A stretch of 64,000 bases of DNA from NCBI RefSeq assembly GCF_947503705.1, contig NZ_CANNES010000005.1, positions 1 through 64,000 on the forward strand, written 5' to 3'. The translations under genes were made by a program, and so were the position numbers. Positions 35,183 through 45,710 of this stretch are shown piece by piece; position 1 is the first letter of the stretch, and each line of letters opens with the position of its first letter. The notes below the pieces were generated by a model that was given only the letters and a program-made list of their open reading frames with translations, ran no database searches and was not told the origin of the DNA. This stretch comes from an uncultured Tateyamaria sp. Its GTDB lineage: Bacteria; Pseudomonadota; Alphaproteobacteria; Rhodobacterales; Rhodobacteraceae.

Positions 35183-36585
35183 ACGCCGCCACCAAACTGC
35201 CCGGAGACGTGGGCCCCATTCATTTCGTCGGCATCGGCGGCATCGGCATGTCCGGCATCGCCGAAGTGCTGCTCAATCACGGCTATGTGGTGCAAGGCTC
35301 CGACCTCAAACGCTCCAAGATCACCGACCGGCTGGCTGATCTGGGCGCGCTGATCTTTGAGGGGCAGGCGGCCGCCAATGTTCAGGACGCCGAGGTCGTC
35401 GTGATCTCCTCCGCCATCAAACCCGGCAATGCCGAACTCGATGCGGCACGCGCGCGCGGCCTGCCCATCGTGCGCCGGGCCGAGATGCTGGCGGAACTCA
35501 TGCGCCTGAAATCCAACATCGCCGTGGCAGGCACGCATGGCAAAACCACGACGACAACCATGGTCGCGGCGCTTCTGGACGAGGGTAAATTTGACCCGAC
35601 TGTGGTGAATGGCGGCATCATCCATGCCTACGGGTCAAACGCCCGCAAAGGCGAGGGCGAGTGGATGGTCGTCGAGGCCGACGAGAGCGACGGCACCTTC
35701 AACCGCCTGCCCGCCACCATCGCCATCGTCACCAATATCGACCCCGAGCATATGGAGCATTGGGGGACCGAAGAGGCGCTGCACCAGGGCTTCCTCGATT
35801 TCGTCTCCAACATCCCGTTCTACGGCGTGGCCGTGTGCTGCACCGACGACCCGGACGTGCAGGCGCTGGTGGGCAAGATCACCGACCGCCGCGTGATCAC
35901 CTATGGGTTCAACGCGCAAGCGGACGTGCGGGCGCTGAACCTGACCTATGAAAACGGGGTCGCCCATTTCGACGTGGCCCTCCAGGCCGAAGACAGGGTG
36001 ATCGAAGGATGCAGCCTGCCCATGCCCGGCGATCACAACGTCTCCAACGCGTTGTCCGGGATCGCCGTAGCCCGCCATCTGGGGATGAAGGCGGATGAAA
36101 TTCGCAGCGCTCTGGCCGCGTTCGGCGGCGTTAACCGCCGCTTTACCCGCGTGGGCGAAATTGACGGGGTTACGATCATTGACGACTATGGTCACCACCC
36201 CGTCGAGATTGCCGCCGTGCTCAAAGCCGCCCGCCAAGCCACCAATGGCCGCGTGATCGCGGTCCACCAACCGCACCGCTACACACGGCTGCACCACCAT
36301 TTCGACGAGTTCTGTGCGTGCTTTAACGACGCGGATGTGGTGGGGATCACGGATATCTTTGCGGCGGGAGAAGACCCCATCGAAGGCGCGTCCCGCGATG
36401 ATCTGGTCGCAGGGCTGATCCGCCACGGCCACCGGCACGCCCGCGCCGTGATGGGCGAGGACGACCTGGAACGACTGGTCCGCGAACAAGCGCGCGCCGG
36501 CGATATGGTTGTATGCCTGGGCGCAGGCACAATCAGCGCATGGGCCAATGCACTTCCCGCCAGGTTGCAAAAAGGGGCGGCATGA
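35179..36585 (+). CDS. murC: UDP-MurNAc:L-alanine ligase MurC
   Basis: This 468-residue ligase adds L-alanine to UDP-MurNAc. Motifs: [15 protein letters not shown] (UDP-binding), [20 protein letters not shown] (P-loop), and [22 protein letters not shown], a typical MurC signature. [12 protein letters not shown] and HQPHRYTRL close the C-terminal domain. It overlaps murG and the next small gene by four bases each. Confidence 0.97.
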   Translation: MNAATKLPGDVGPIHFVGIGGIGMSGIAEVLLNHGYVVQGSDLKRSKITDRLADLGALIFEGQAAANVQDAEVVVISSAIKPGNAELDAARARGLPIVRRAEMLAELMRLKSNIAVAGTHGKTTTTTMVAALLDEGKFDPTVVNGGIIHAYGSNARKGEGEWMVVEADESDGTFNRLPATIAIVTNIDPEHMEHWGTEEALHQGFLDFVSNIPFYGVAVCCTDDPDVQALVGKITDRRVITYGFNAQADVRALNLTYENGVAHFDVALQAEDRVIEGCSLPMPGDHNVSNALSGIAVARHLGMKADEIRSALAAFGGVNRRFTRVGEIDGVTIIDDYGHHPVEIAAVLKAARQATNGRVIAVHQPHRYTRLHHHFDEFCACFNDADVVGITDIFAAGEDPIEGASRDDLVAGLIRHGHRHARAVMGEDDLERLVREQARAGDMVVCLGAGTISAWANALPARLQKGAA

Positions 36586-36818
36586 GCGTTCTGATCTATT
36601 TCTTTTTGGCTGGTGTCGCATTGGCCTTGATGCTCGGGGGGAGGGCGCTCTGGGTCCTCGCGGCCTGCGTCGCGGCCATCATTTTGGGCGCAGTCTCCAT
36701 GGATGCAGAAGCGCTGGGCTATCTGCTCTACATCGGCTTTTTCATGATGGGGGCGACCGTGGTCGGGTTTTCCTTCGGGCTGATCGGCAAGCTCGGTTAC
36801 TGGTCCTTCAGCCGATGA
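36582..36818 (+). CDS. Small membrane protein 1 between murC and murB
   Basis: This 78-residue protein has two or three hydrophobic helices (about residues 3-20, 26-43 and 47-70) and little else. It starts within the murC stop (ATGA) and ends in the next start, so it is clearly a co-translated member of the operon. I recognise no named family. Overlap on both sides supports it as a real gene. Confidence 0.75.
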   Translation: MSVLIYFFLAGVALALMLGGRALWVLAACVAAIILGAVSMDAEALGYLLYIGFFMMGATVVGFSFGLIGKLGYWSFSR

Positions 36819-37075
36819 CCCTCGCTCTTGCCGCCATCGCCTGGGTCTTTGCCGCCACTGCTGTGGCCATGCTGCCCATGCGCCACCAATACCTACCCGG
36901 CGTCGCCCTGCTGATCGCCGCCCCGCTCCTGATCCTCTGGATCAGCATCGCTCTCACCTGGTGGGCAGGCCTTCTGGCCCTGGCCGCCTTCCTCTCGATG
37001 TTCCGCAACCCGCTCAGGTACTTTTGGGCCAAGGCGCGGGGCCAGAACCCTCAACTTCCACCGGAGCTGCGCTGA
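36815..37075 (+). CDS. DUF2484 small membrane protein, first copy
   Basis: This 86-residue membrane protein has hydrophobic helices (about residues 3-20, 28-47 and 48-60) and a conserved AMLPMR near residue 18. It resembles the DUF2484 family known from Rhodobacteraceae dcw clusters. It overlaps its neighbours by four bases and one base. It shares AMLP-x-R and a C-terminal S-x-x-R-x-P-x-x-Y with the following gene, so the two are tandem paralogues. Confidence 0.78.
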   Translation: MTLALAAIAWVFAATAVAMLPMRHQYLPGVALLIAAPLLILWISIALTWWAGLLALAAFLSMFRNPLRYFWAKARGQNPQLPPELR

Positions 37076-37329
37076 TGAGCACATCTTTGATCCTTGCCTG
37101 TATCTGGGGCCTCATGGCCAACCTGATCGCCATGTTGCCCAGCCGCGACAACCACTGGACCTATGCCTATGTGCTCATCGCCATCGGCATCCCGATCGTG
37201 GGGTTCGTCACCTATCAACACGGGCCGGGGGCGGGTATCTTTGTCATGGGCGCGGGGATGAGCGTGCTGCGCTGGCCGGTCATCTACCTGTCGAAACGGA
37301 TCAAATACTGGGTCGAGTCGCGCAAATGA
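37075..37329 (+). CDS. DUF2484 small membrane protein, second copy
   Basis: This 84-residue paralogue of the preceding protein has the same AMLP-S-R motif (LIAMLPSRDNHW) and a basic C-terminus ([12 protein letters not shown]). Its ATG shares one base with the stop before it, and its stop overlaps the next gene by four. It probably arose by tandem duplication followed by strong divergence. Its function is unknown; the location suggests a link to wall synthesis. Confidence 0.78.
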   Translation: MSTSLILACIWGLMANLIAMLPSRDNHWTYAYVLIAIGIPIVGFVTYQHGPGAGIFVMGAGMSVLRWPVIYLSKRIKYWVESRK

Positions 37330-37598
37330 TCTGGGCCATTCCCCTCACCGCACTGGGTATCGCGGCTACCGTCGGCTTTGTGCTGGGGCGGGGCAGGCGG
37401 GGTGTGGCGATCATCGCCTGCGTGGGGATCCTGACGCTCATGCTCGCCTTCACCCTCTGGACGCCGTTGCCATCCGATCACCTTGATGCGGTCGCGCTGG
37501 TCGCGGCGGGTGCGCTGGTCGCCATGCCTGGGATTGCGGGCGTGCTGGGCGGGGCGCTCTTTGGCTGGCTGGTCCAGCGGCATTCCAAGACGGCTTGA
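37326..37598 (+). CDS. Small membrane protein 2 before murB
   Basis: This 90-residue protein has three hydrophobic segments (roughly 4-20, 27-46, 58-82) and a short charged tail. It is the fourth in a row of overlapping small membrane genes between murC and murB. I do not recognise a family. The 4-bp overlap with the gene before it supports it. Confidence 0.7.
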   Translation: MIWAIPLTALGIAATVGFVLGRGRRGVAIIACVGILTLMLAFTLWTPLPSDHLDAVALVAAGALVAMPGIAGVLGGALFGWLVQRHSKTA

Positions 37599-37630
37599 CC
37601 CCAGCGGCGACAACGGCCATTGCACCGGCC

Positions 37631-38557
37631 ATGACATACGACCTTCCCCAAACACGTGGCAGACTCACCGCACAAAAAGCTCTTTCGGGCCTCACCTGGC
37701 TGCGCGTAGGCGGCCCTGCGGATTGGCTGTTTCAACCGGCGGACAGCGATGACCTCAGCGCGTTCCTCAAGGCACTCGACCCCAGCGTTCCCGTCTTTCC
37801 CATGGGCGTCGGTTCAAACCTGATCGTGCGCGACGGGGGCATGCGGGCGGTGGTCATTCGGCTCTCCCCCCGCACCTTTGGGCAGATTGAGGTGAACGGG
37901 CTGGAGGTCACCGCAGGGGCGGCGGCACTGGACGCACGGGTCGCCAACACGGCAGCGGCGGCAGGGATCGACCTGACCTTCCTGCGGACCATCCCCGGCT
38001 CGATCGGCGGGGCGGTGCGGATGAACGCGGGCTGCTATGGCAGCTACACGGCGGATGTCTTTGTCTCGGCCCAGGCAGTGCTGCGGGACGGCACCCAGGT
38101 CACGCTGACGCCCGATGATATGCACTTCGCCTACCGCCAATCCAAATTGCCCGAAGGGGCCGTGATCACTTGCGTTACGCTCAAGGGCAAGGCGGGCGAC
38201 CCCGAAACGCTGGCAAGTCGTATGGCGGATCAACTGGCCAAACGGGACGCAACCCAACCCACCAAGGATCGCAGCGCCGGGTCCACGTTCCGCAACCCGG
38301 CGGGGTTTTCCTCCACCGGGCAAGCCGACGACGTGCACGACCTCAAGGCTTGGAAAGTGATTGACGACGCAGGGATGCGGGGGGCGCGCAAGGGCGGCGC
38401 ACAGATGAGCGAGAAGCATTCCAACTTTTTGATCAACACCGGCACCGCAACCGCCGCCGACCTCGAAGGTTTGGGCGAGGAGGTGCGAAAAAAGGTTTAC
38501 GATTCCAGTGGGATCACGCTAGAATGGGAAATTATGCGCATTGGTGAGCCGACATAA
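37631..38557 (+). CDS. murB: UDP-N-acetylenolpyruvoylglucosamine reductase MurB
   Basis: This 308-residue FAD- and NADPH-dependent reductase makes UDP-MurNAc. Motifs: [13 protein letters not shown] (FAD), [32 protein letters not shown], and the catalytic Ser in [29 protein letters not shown] is the C-terminal substrate loop. The ATG at 37631 gives the conserved MTYDLP start; an upstream TTG at 37595 would add 12 residues and abut the previous stop. Confidence 0.96.
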   Translation: MTYDLPQTRGRLTAQKALSGLTWLRVGGPADWLFQPADSDDLSAFLKALDPSVPVFPMGVGSNLIVRDGGMRAVVIRLSPRTFGQIEVNGLEVTAGAAALDARVANTAAAAGIDLTFLRTIPGSIGGAVRMNAGCYGSYTADVFVSAQAVLRDGTQVTLTPDDMHFAYRQSKLPEGAVITCVTLKGKAGDPETLASRMADQLAKRDATQPTKDRSAGSTFRNPAGFSSTGQADDVHDLKAWKVIDDAGMRGARKGGAQMSEKHSNFLINTGTATAADLEGLGEEVRKKVYDSSGITLEWEIMRIGEPT

Positions 38558-38649
38558 GGTCACAGGCGCAAGGCAGGCCGAAAAAACAACAACTTACAAT
38601 CGGCAAACAACGATGAGGGTCCGCAAACGGGCCCCGGAATCAGAGGCAC

Positions 38650-39573
38650 ATGGCGGGTCAGTCGAGCAGGACGACCTCAAAAGTGGCGGTATTATTGGGT
38701 GGCCCCTCGGCAGAGCGCGAGGTGTCCCTGGCAAGCGGGCAAGCTTGTGCGGCCGCACTGAGAGGTCAAGGATATGAGGTGGTCGAGGTCGATGCAGGCC
38801 CCGACCTCGTGTCCGTTTTGCACTCAATCAACCCTTACGCCGTCCTGAACTGCCTGCATGGCCGTTGGGGCGAGGATGGGTGTGTGCAGGGCCTCTTGGA
38901 ATGGATCGGCATGCCCTATTCGCATTCCGGCGTGCTGGCCTCGGCTCTGGCCATGGACAAAGAGCGGACCAAAGAAGTTTACCGCGCCGCCGGTCTGCCC
39001 GTCGCGCGCAGCATGATCGTGCCCGCCAGTGACGTGCGCACGGCCCATGTGATGCAGCCGCCCTATGTGGTCAAACCCAATAACGAAGGGTCCAGTGTCG
39101 GCATCTATCTGGTGCACGAGGAGGCCAACGGCCCCCCGCAACTGGACGATGATATGCCGGATATGGTGATGGTCGAGGCCTATGCGCCCGGCCGCGAGTT
39201 GACAACCACCGTGATGGGCGACCGCGCGCTTGGGGTCACCGACATCATTACAGATGGCTGGTACGACTATGACGCCAAATACAAACCCGGCGGCTCGCGC
39301 CACGTGATCCCCGCCGATGTGCCTGTGGAAATTACCGCGCTATGCCAGGATTACGCCCTGCGCGCGCACAACGCCCTGGGGTGCCGGGGGGTCAGCCGCA
39401 CTGATTTCCGCTGGGATGAAAGCAAAGGGGCCGACGGGCTGATCCTGCTGGAAACCAATACCCAACCGGGCATGACGGCCACGTCGCTGACGCCTGAACA
39501 GGCGCAGCATGCCGGTTTCTCCTTTGGCGAGCTGTGCGCCTGGATGGTGGAGGATGCCTCATGCCATCGCTGA
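38650..39573 (+). CDS. ddl: D-alanine-D-alanine ligase
   Basis: This 307-residue ATP-grasp enzyme makes the D-Ala-D-Ala dipeptide used by MurF. N-terminal [19 protein letters not shown], then [15 protein letters not shown], the ATP-grasp core [13 protein letters not shown], and [20 protein letters not shown] identify it. There is a 92-bp gap after murB with an unclear promoter. Its end overlaps ftsQ by 13 bp. Confidence 0.96.
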   Translation: MAGQSSRTTSKVAVLLGGPSAEREVSLASGQACAAALRGQGYEVVEVDAGPDLVSVLHSINPYAVLNCLHGRWGEDGCVQGLLEWIGMPYSHSGVLASALAMDKERTKEVYRAAGLPVARSMIVPASDVRTAHVMQPPYVVKPNNEGSSVGIYLVHEEANGPPQLDDDMPDMVMVEAYAPGRELTTTVMGDRALGVTDIITDGWYDYDAKYKPGGSRHVIPADVPVEITALCQDYALRAHNALGCRGVSRTDFRWDESKGADGLILLETNTQPGMTATSLTPEQAQHAGFSFGELCAWMVEDASCHR

Positions 39574-40442
39574 AACGCAGCACCAAGGCCGATCCGGCCC
39601 CCTCACGCTGGGCTTGGCGCTTGCAGCGTTTGATGCTGACGCCCGCCTTTCGGCTGGGGCTGCGGGCAGGGGTGCCATTTGTGCTGACGCTCTCGCTGGG
39701 CACCTGGTACCTCTCTGATCCCGCCACGCGCACCGCGATCCAGGACACCGTGGCCGAGGCGCGCGCCAGCATCGCGCAACGCCCTGAATTCATGGTGAAC
39801 CTGATGGCCATTGACGGGGCTGACACCGCGCTTGCTGCGTCTATCCGCGAGGCGGTCCCGCTCGATTTTCCCACCTCGTCCTTTGATCTGGACCCGGCCA
39901 GCATTCGGACCCGTATCCTCGAAATGCCGCCCGTGCGCGAGGCGTCGGTGCGCATCCGCCCCGGCGGTGTTTTGCAAATCGACATTGTGCCGCGCATCCC
40001 CGTTGCCATCTGGCGCACCGCCGAAGGGCTGATGCTCGTCGACCGCGAGGGTGCGCATGTGGCCCCCATCGCGCAGCGCGGCCTGCAACCGGACCTGCCT
40101 GTGATCGCTGGCGACGGCGCACCCGTTCATGTGCACGAGGCGCTGCAACTCGTGAATGCGGCGGCACCCCTTGGTGACCGCCTGCGCGGACTGGTGCGTA
40201 TGGGCGACCGGCGCTGGGATGTGGTGCTGGATCGTAACCAAAGGATCATGCTGCCCAAGGACGGTGCCGTACGGGCGCTTGAACGGGTGATCGTGCTGGA
40301 AAGCACGCGCGAAGTGCTTAGCCGCGATGTGGCGCGCGTCGATCTGCGCTTGGGCGACCGGCCCACCGTGCGCATGAATGCAACCGCAACCGAAGAATGG
40401 TGGCGGATTAAACAGTTGAACTCCGGGAAAAGTTTGCAGTGA
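39561..40442 (+). CDS. ftsQ: Cell division protein FtsQ
   Basis: This 293-residue bitopic protein links early and late divisome proteins. A basic cytoplasmic tail ([20 protein letters not shown]) precedes one membrane helix (about residues 38-58). It is followed by a POTRA domain ([20 protein letters not shown]) and a periplasmic beta domain. I chose the ATG at 39561; the frame is open 27 bp earlier inside ddl. The stop shares a base with the ftsA start. Confidence 0.95.
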   Translation: MPSLKRSTKADPAPSRWAWRLQRLMLTPAFRLGLRAGVPFVLTLSLGTWYLSDPATRTAIQDTVAEARASIAQRPEFMVNLMAIDGADTALAASIREAVPLDFPTSSFDLDPASIRTRILEMPPVREASVRIRPGGVLQIDIVPRIPVAIWRTAEGLMLVDREGAHVAPIAQRGLQPDLPVIAGDGAPVHVHEALQLVNAAAPLGDRLRGLVRMGDRRWDVVLDRNQRIMLPKDGAVRALERVIVLESTREVLSRDVARVDLRLGDRPTVRMNATATEEWWRIKQLNSGKSLQ

Positions 40443-41776
40443 TGACCGACCTTTATTCAAGCCAGCGCAGCATGCGCAATATGCGCAAAATCGCGATGCA
40501 ACGCGGTGTGGTGGCGATCCTGGATGTGGGCAGCTCGAAAATCGCCTGCCTCGTTCTGCGCTTTGACGGCACGGCCAAGTTGGGCGACGAGGGCGAGATT
40601 GGCTCGCTGGCCGGTCAATCGGGGTTCCGGGTCATCGGGGCCGCCACGACCCGCTCGCGCGGGGTGCGGTTCGGCGAGATTTGCGCCATTCAGGAAACCG
40701 AACGCGCCATCCGCACTGCCCTTCAGGCTGCCCAGAAAATGGCCGGCATCCGCGTCGATCACGTCATCGCCTGCTTTGCCGGGGCCGAACCGCGCAGCTA
40801 TGGCCTCGACGCCCAGGTTGATGTCGAGGGCCAGGTGGTGACCGAGGCCGACGTGGCCCGCGTACTGTCGCGCTGCGATGTGCCCGACTATGGCCAGGGG
40901 CGCGAAGTGCTGCACGCCCAGCCGGTCAACTTTGCGCTTGATCACCGCTCGGGGCTTTCTGATCCGCGCGGACAGCTGGGCACCGAACTGGCGGTCGATC
41001 TGCACATGCTCACCGTCGACGCCGCGGCCGTCCAGCACCTGGCGCATTGCATCAAACGCTGCGACCTGGAACTGGCAGGCATCGCCTCCTCCTCCTACGC
41101 CTCGGGGATCGCGGCGCTGGTCGAGGATGAACAGGAACTGGGGGCGGCCTGTATCGACCTCGGCGGTGGCTCCACCGGCGTGTCGATCTTTATCAAGAAA
41201 CACATGATCTTTGCCGACACCGTGCGCATGGGCGGCGACCATGTGACCAGCGACATTTCCATGGGGCTGCAAGTGCCCACCGCCAATGCCGAACGGATCA
41301 AGACGTTCTATGGCGGGGTGCAGGCCACCGGCATGGACGACCGCGAGATGATCGAGATCGGCGGCGAGACGGGCGACTACGAACACGACCGGCGCACCGC
41401 CAGCCGCGCCGAACTGATCGGGATCATGCGACCCCGGGTCGAGGAAATCCTCGAAGAGGTGCGCGCGCGCCTCGATGCGGCAGGGTTCGACCATCTGCCC
41501 AGCCAACAGATCGTTCTGACAGGCGGGGGCAGCCAGATCCCCGGCCTTGACGGGCTTGCCTCGAAAATTCTTGGCCAACAGGTCCGGCTGGGTCGCCCCT
41601 TGCGGGTGCACGGCCTGCCACAAGCCGCCACCGGGCCCAGTTTTGCCAGCGCCGTGGGCCTCGCCCTCTTTGCGGCGCACCCTCAGGACGAATGGTGGGA
41701 TTTTGACATCCCCCATGACCGCTATCCCGCCCGCAGCCTGCGACGCGCGGTCAAATGGTTCCGCGACAACTGGTGA
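40442..41776 (+). CDS. ftsA: Cell division protein FtsA
   Basis: This 444-residue actin-like protein tethers FtsZ to the membrane. The nucleotide-binding motifs are AILDVGSSKIACLVLRF, LGGGSTGVSIF and LTGGGSQIPGLDGLA, and the C-terminus ends in a basic amphipathic stretch (RSLRRAVKWFRDNW), the membrane anchor. The ATG at 40442 follows the ftsQ stop as TGATG; a GTG at 40439 is an alternative. There is a 174-bp gap to ftsZ. Confidence 0.97.
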   Translation: MTDLYSSQRSMRNMRKIAMQRGVVAILDVGSSKIACLVLRFDGTAKLGDEGEIGSLAGQSGFRVIGAATTRSRGVRFGEICAIQETERAIRTALQAAQKMAGIRVDHVIACFAGAEPRSYGLDAQVDVEGQVVTEADVARVLSRCDVPDYGQGREVLHAQPVNFALDHRSGLSDPRGQLGTELAVDLHMLTVDAAAVQHLAHCIKRCDLELAGIASSSYASGIAALVEDEQELGAACIDLGGGSTGVSIFIKKHMIFADTVRMGGDHVTSDISMGLQVPTANAERIKTFYGGVQATGMDDREMIEIGGETGDYEHDRRTASRAELIGIMRPRVEEILEEVRARLDAAGFDHLPSQQIVLTGGGSQIPGLDGLASKILGQQVRLGRPLRVHGLPQAATGPSFASAVGLALFAAHPQDEWWDFDIPHDRYPARSLRRAVKWFRDNW

Positions 41777-41861
41777 ACGCTATATCTGGCGTAACACCCG
41801 GACATAGAGTGAACAGAGGCGAGATTTCGCCCATATTTTGCGTCCAATACGTGTTTTTTGG

Positions 41862-41877
41862 GTGACGTTAATGTCAC
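41862..41877. promoter_or_regulatory. Imperfect palindrome upstream of ftsZ
   Basis: GTGACGTTAATGTCAC is a 16-bp imperfect palindrome (GTGAC arms exact), 74 bp before the ftsZ start. TTAA occurs inside it and again at 41883-41886. The spacing does not match the CtrA consensus, so the binding protein, if any, is unknown. Confidence 0.35.
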
Positions 41878-41950
41878 AAACCGTTAAGATTATGGGAATT
41901 CGGCACAAAAACACCCGCGAACGCGGCAAACCAAACAGGCGGACTTTGCG

Positions 41951-43567
41951 ATGACCTTGAACCTTTCACTGCCCGGGCAGGACGAGTTGAAACCCCGTAT
42001 CACCGTCTTTGGTGTCGGTGGCGCAGGTGGCAACGCCGTCAACAACATGATTGAAAAACAACTGGATGGCGTCGATTTTGTGGTCGCCAATACCGACGCG
42101 CAGGCGCTGCAACAGTCCTCCGCCACAAACCGGGTCCAGTTGGGCATCAAAGTGACCGAAGGTTTGGGGGCAGGGGCCCGCGCCTCTGTCGGGGCCGCCG
42201 CCGCCGAAGAATCAATTGAACAAATCGTCGATCACCTGGCCGGTGCGCACATGTGCTTTATCACCGCTGGTATGGGCGGCGGCACCGGAACCGGGGCCGC
42301 ACCAATCATCGCACAGGCCGCGCGCGAACTGGGCGTGCTGACCGTCGGTGTTGTGACCAAACCGTTCCAGTTCGAGGGCGCAAAACGCATGCGCCAGGCC
42401 GAAGACGGTGTCGAAGCCCTGCAAAAGATGGTCGACACGCTGATCATCATTCCCAACCAGAACCTCTTCCGTCTGGCCAACGAAAAAACGACGTTCACCG
42501 AAGCGTTCTCGATGGCTGATGATGTCCTCTATCAGGGTGTCAAAGGGGTCACCGACCTGATGGTGCGTCCCGGCCTGATCAACCTCGACTTTGCCGATGT
42601 GCGCGCCGTGATGGACGAGATGGGCAAGGCGATGATGGGCACCGGCGAGGCCGATGGCGAAGATCGCGCAATCCAGGCCGCCGAAAAGGCAATTGCCAAC
42701 CCGCTGCTCGACGAAATCTCGCTGCGCGGGGCCAAAGGCGTGCTGATCAACATCACGGGCGCCCACGACCTGACCCTGTTCGAACTGGACGAGGCGGCCA
42801 ACCGCATCCGCGAGGAAGTCGACCCAGACGCCAACATCATCGTGGGCTCGACCCTGGATACGGCGATGGAAGGCATGATGCGCGTCAGCGTTGTAGCCAC
42901 CGGCATTGACGCCAGCGACGTGCATAGCGAACTGCCCGTGCCACGCCGCTCCATGGCTGCCCCGCTGACCCAACAGGTCGCCGCCGAAGAGCCCGCACCT
43001 GCGCCCATCCCGGAACCGGCACCCGCCCCTGTGGCAGCCGCCGCAGAAGAGCCCTCGCTCTTCCAGCAGATGGATGTGCAACAAGCGGCAGCCCAGGACA
43101 TGGCCGAAGACATCTTTGCCGATGAGGCCCCTGTCGATGACCTGCCACCCCCGGCCTATCAGCCTCAGGTGGCCGCGTTTGAACCGACGCCAGAGCCCGA
43201 AGCACCAAGCGCCGAAGAATTCGTGGCCCCCCGTGCTCCCGCACCCGGCACTCCTTCGCCAGAGGCGCTGGCCCGTCTGCGCGCCGCCACGCAAAAGGCA
43301 GCACCGCAGCAACGCCAGCCAGAACCCGCCCCTGCACCCGCAGCGGCCGCAGGTGAACGCCCGCGTTTCGGCATCAACTCACTGATCAACCGCATGACCG
43401 GCACCAACGAAGGCGCACCAGCCGAACGGCCCACCCGCCAACAACCGCCCGTGCAAACGCGCGCTGCGGCCCCTGCGCCCGCTCCGGCCCCGCAGCCGAC
43501 CGAAGCGGTGGACCCCGATCAGGAACGGATCGAAATTCCGGCCTTCCTGCGCCGTCAAGCGAACTAA
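41951..43567 (+). CDS. ftsZ: Cell division GTPase FtsZ
   Basis: This 538-residue tubulin homologue forms the Z-ring. The GTP-binding motifs [14 protein letters not shown] and the tubulin signature [12 protein letters not shown] are present, with the T7 loop [11 protein letters not shown] following. After the globular part (to about residue 320) comes a long Ala/Pro/Glu-rich linker of nearly 200 residues, and then the C-terminal peptide [12 protein letters not shown] that binds FtsA and other partners. Linkers of this size are common in alphaproteobacteria. Confidence 0.98.
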   Translation: MTLNLSLPGQDELKPRITVFGVGGAGGNAVNNMIEKQLDGVDFVVANTDAQALQQSSATNRVQLGIKVTEGLGAGARASVGAAAAEESIEQIVDHLAGAHMCFITAGMGGGTGTGAAPIIAQAARELGVLTVGVVTKPFQFEGAKRMRQAEDGVEALQKMVDTLIIIPNQNLFRLANEKTTFTEAFSMADDVLYQGVKGVTDLMVRPGLINLDFADVRAVMDEMGKAMMGTGEADGEDRAIQAAEKAIANPLLDEISLRGAKGVLINITGAHDLTLFELDEAANRIREEVDPDANIIVGSTLDTAMEGMMRVSVVATGIDASDVHSELPVPRRSMAAPLTQQVAAEEPAPAPIPEPAPAPVAAAAEEPSLFQQMDVQQAAAQDMAEDIFADEAPVDDLPPPAYQPQVAAFEPTPEPEAPSAEEFVAPRAPAPGTPSPEALARLRAATQKAAPQQRQPEPAPAPAAAAGERPRFGINSLINRMTGTNEGAPAERPTRQQPPVQTRAAAPAPAPAPQPTEAVDPDQERIEIPAFLRRQAN

Positions 43568-43588
43568 AAAACGCGCATAGACACCAAC

Positions 43589-43615
43589 AAGGGCTGCCTC
43601 AGGGCGGCCTTTTTT
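43589..43615 (+). terminator. Intrinsic terminator after ftsZ
   Basis: The arms AAGGGCTGCC and GGCGGCCTT pair with one bulge around a TCAG loop and run directly into TTTTTT. This is the clearest intrinsic terminator on the plus strand of the window and separates ftsZ from lpxC. Confidence 0.85.
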
Positions 43616-43764
43616 GCGTTTAAAAACATAGAGTTCTGGTGGGATGCGCGCATAACCGCCCATGCAGAATTTCCATGTTTCAGACCGTTACAAAGATTGA
43701 GTTGAGTGTTCCCCCCCGGCCCAATACCTCTAACGCTAACAGAAAACGCAATCGGGTGGGCCGC

Positions 43765-44688
43765 ATGCAAACGACTGTCAAATCGCCAATTACCTTTACC
43801 GGATGCGGATTGCATTCCGGTAAACCTGCGCGTTTGACGATCCGGCCTGCCATGGCAGAACACGGCATCTGGTTCCGCCGCACCGATATCGAAGTGGGCG
43901 ACACGATGGTGCCGGCCCGCTATGACGTGGTGCGCCAATCGCCGCTGTGCACAACACTGGTGAACGATGCGGGCGTCACCGTCAGCACGGTGGAACATGT
44001 GATGGCGGCCCTCGCGGGCTGCGGCGTGCACAACGCGCTGGTCGAGATTGACGGGCCCGAAGTACCGATCCTGGATGGCTCCGCCGCGCCCTTCGTGCGC
44101 GGGATCATGCAGCGCGGTTTGCGGGCACTGAACGCCCCTGTGCGGGCGTTCGAAGTGCTCAAGCCGGTGACCGTGACAATGGGCGAGGCCAAGGCCACAA
44201 TCGCGCCCTCCGACATTATGCGCATCGACTTTCACATCGACTTTGAGGACGCGGCCATTGGTCGTCAGTACAAGTCGCTGAACATGGCCAATGGCAGCTT
44301 TGCGCGCGAACTCTGCGACAGCCGCACCTTCTGCCGCATGGGCGATGTCGAGAAAATGCAAGCCAATGGGCTGGCTCTGGGCGGTGCGCCCGGGATCAAC
44401 GCCGTGGTCTTTGACGGCGACAAGGTGACCAGCCCCGGTGGGCTGCGCCACGCGGACGAACCTGTGCGCCACAAGATGCTGGACGCGCTGGGGGATCTGG
44501 CCTTGGCCGGTGCGCCGCTGATCGGCCACTATACCGGCGAGCGGGCGGGGCACACCGTCACCAACCAGCTGTTGCGCGAACTTTTCGCCACGCCCGGTGC
44601 CGTGCGGATGATCACCTGCGACGCGCAAATGGCTTCGCGGTTGCCCGGCCACGGCCTCGTCTGGGACGAGATTCCCGCCGTCGCGTGA
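43765..44688 (+). CDS. lpxC: UDP-3-O-acyl-N-acetylglucosamine deacetylase LpxC
   Basis: This 307-residue zinc enzyme makes the committed step of lipid A synthesis. N-terminal FTGCGLHSGKPARLTIRPA, the zinc His in VSTVEHVMAAL and the second zinc site near HKMLDALGDLALAG, followed by IGHYTGERAGH with the catalytic His. I chose the ATG at 43765 (MQTTVKSPITF), the typical family start; the frame is open further upstream but not conserved. It is transcribed separately from ftsZ. Confidence 0.96.
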   Translation: MQTTVKSPITFTGCGLHSGKPARLTIRPAMAEHGIWFRRTDIEVGDTMVPARYDVVRQSPLCTTLVNDAGVTVSTVEHVMAALAGCGVHNALVEIDGPEVPILDGSAAPFVRGIMQRGLRALNAPVRAFEVLKPVTVTMGEAKATIAPSDIMRIDFHIDFEDAAIGRQYKSLNMANGSFARELCDSRTFCRMGDVEKMQANGLALGGAPGINAVVFDGDKVTSPGGLRHADEPVRHKMLDALGDLALAGAPLIGHYTGERAGHTVTNQLLRELFATPGAVRMITCDAQMASRLPGHGLVWDEIPAVA

Positions 44689-44802
44689 TACACGCCATCG
44701 CGTGGGCGAATTCGTCATTTTCTCCCCGGGAACTATTGTGCTAGAGACGTCTCAACAGCCCTCAAAATGGGCGGTGTACGGCATCTTTGGGGGTGGCAAG
44801 GC

Positions 44803-45669
44803 ATGATCCGCGGTAAATCCACAACACGTCTGGTGTTCGTGCTGGCCACTTCGGCCATGCTCGCGGCCTGTGGCGGCAATGGGCGTCCGACGACAGGCGG
44901 CATTTTCAACCAGCAGGAAGTTCCGCTGGAGAACTTTACCGCCGAACAGATCTTTGGCCGGGGCGAGTTCGAGCTTGAGCGCGGCGAAGAGGCCGAGGCC
45001 GCTTTCTACTTCTCTGAAATCGAACGGCTTTATCCCTATTCCGATTGGGCACGCCGAGCCCTGATCATGCAGGCGTTTTCCCATCACCGGGACAAGGACT
45101 ACCCCAACAGCCGGTCGGCGGCGCAACGGTTCATCGACTTTTACCCCGATGATGACGACGCCGCTTACGCGCAATACCTTCTGGCGCTCAGCTATTATGA
45201 CCAGATTGACGAGGTGGGCCGCGATCAGGGGCTGACGTTCCAGGCCTTGCAAAGCCTGCGCGAAGTGATCGAACGCTATCCCGATAGCGAATATGCCAAA
45301 TCCGCGATCCTGAAATTTGACCTGGCCTTTGACCACCTCGCGGGCAAAGAGATGGAGATCGGGCGCTATTACCTGCGCCGGGGGCACTATACGGCAGCGA
45401 TCAACCGTTTCCGTGTCGTGGTCGAGGATTTCCAGACCACCAGCCACACGCCCGAGGCGCTGCACCGTCTGGTCGAGGGTTACCTGTCGCTTGGCCTCAC
45501 GGATGAGGCCCAGACCGCCGGGGCGATCCTGGGGTACAACTACCAATCGACCGAGTGGTATCAGGACAGCTTCAAGCTGCTGACCGGCAAGGGGCTCGAG
45601 CCGCGCGCGCGGGGCGACGGCTGGCTGCGCCAGATCTACCGCCAGATGATCAAGGGCCGGTGGCTGTAA
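44803..45669 (+). CDS. bamD: Outer-membrane assembly lipoprotein BamD
   Basis: This 288-residue TPR lipoprotein is a partner of BamA in outer-membrane protein assembly. Signal peptide with lipobox LAAC (Cys near residue 22), then repeated TPRs (FELERGEEAEAAFYFSEIER, and KEMEIGRYYLRRGHYTAAIN). I chose the ATG at 44803 because the signal peptide starts there. TTGTGCTAGAG about 65 bp upstream may be the promoter. RecN follows after 41 bp. Confidence 0.95.
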   Translation: MIRGKSTTRLVFVLATSAMLAACGGNGRPTTGGIFNQQEVPLENFTAEQIFGRGEFELERGEEAEAAFYFSEIERLYPYSDWARRALIMQAFSHHRDKDYPNSRSAAQRFIDFYPDDDDAAYAQYLLALSYYDQIDEVGRDQGLTFQALQSLREVIERYPDSEYAKSAILKFDLAFDHLAGKEMEIGRYYLRRGHYTAAINRFRVVVEDFQTTSHTPEALHRLVEGYLSLGLTDEAQTAGAILGYNYQSTEWYQDSFKLLTGKGLEPRARGDGWLRQIYRQMIKGRWL

Positions 45670-45710
45670 AACGGATGGTGGGGTGAACCCCGCCCTACAG
45701 GATTTCACTG

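Noticed and set aside
41862-41890. CtrA-binding site before ftsZ
   Set aside because: Two TTAA half sites are present, but the spacer is 12 bp and not the 7 bp of the CtrA consensus.
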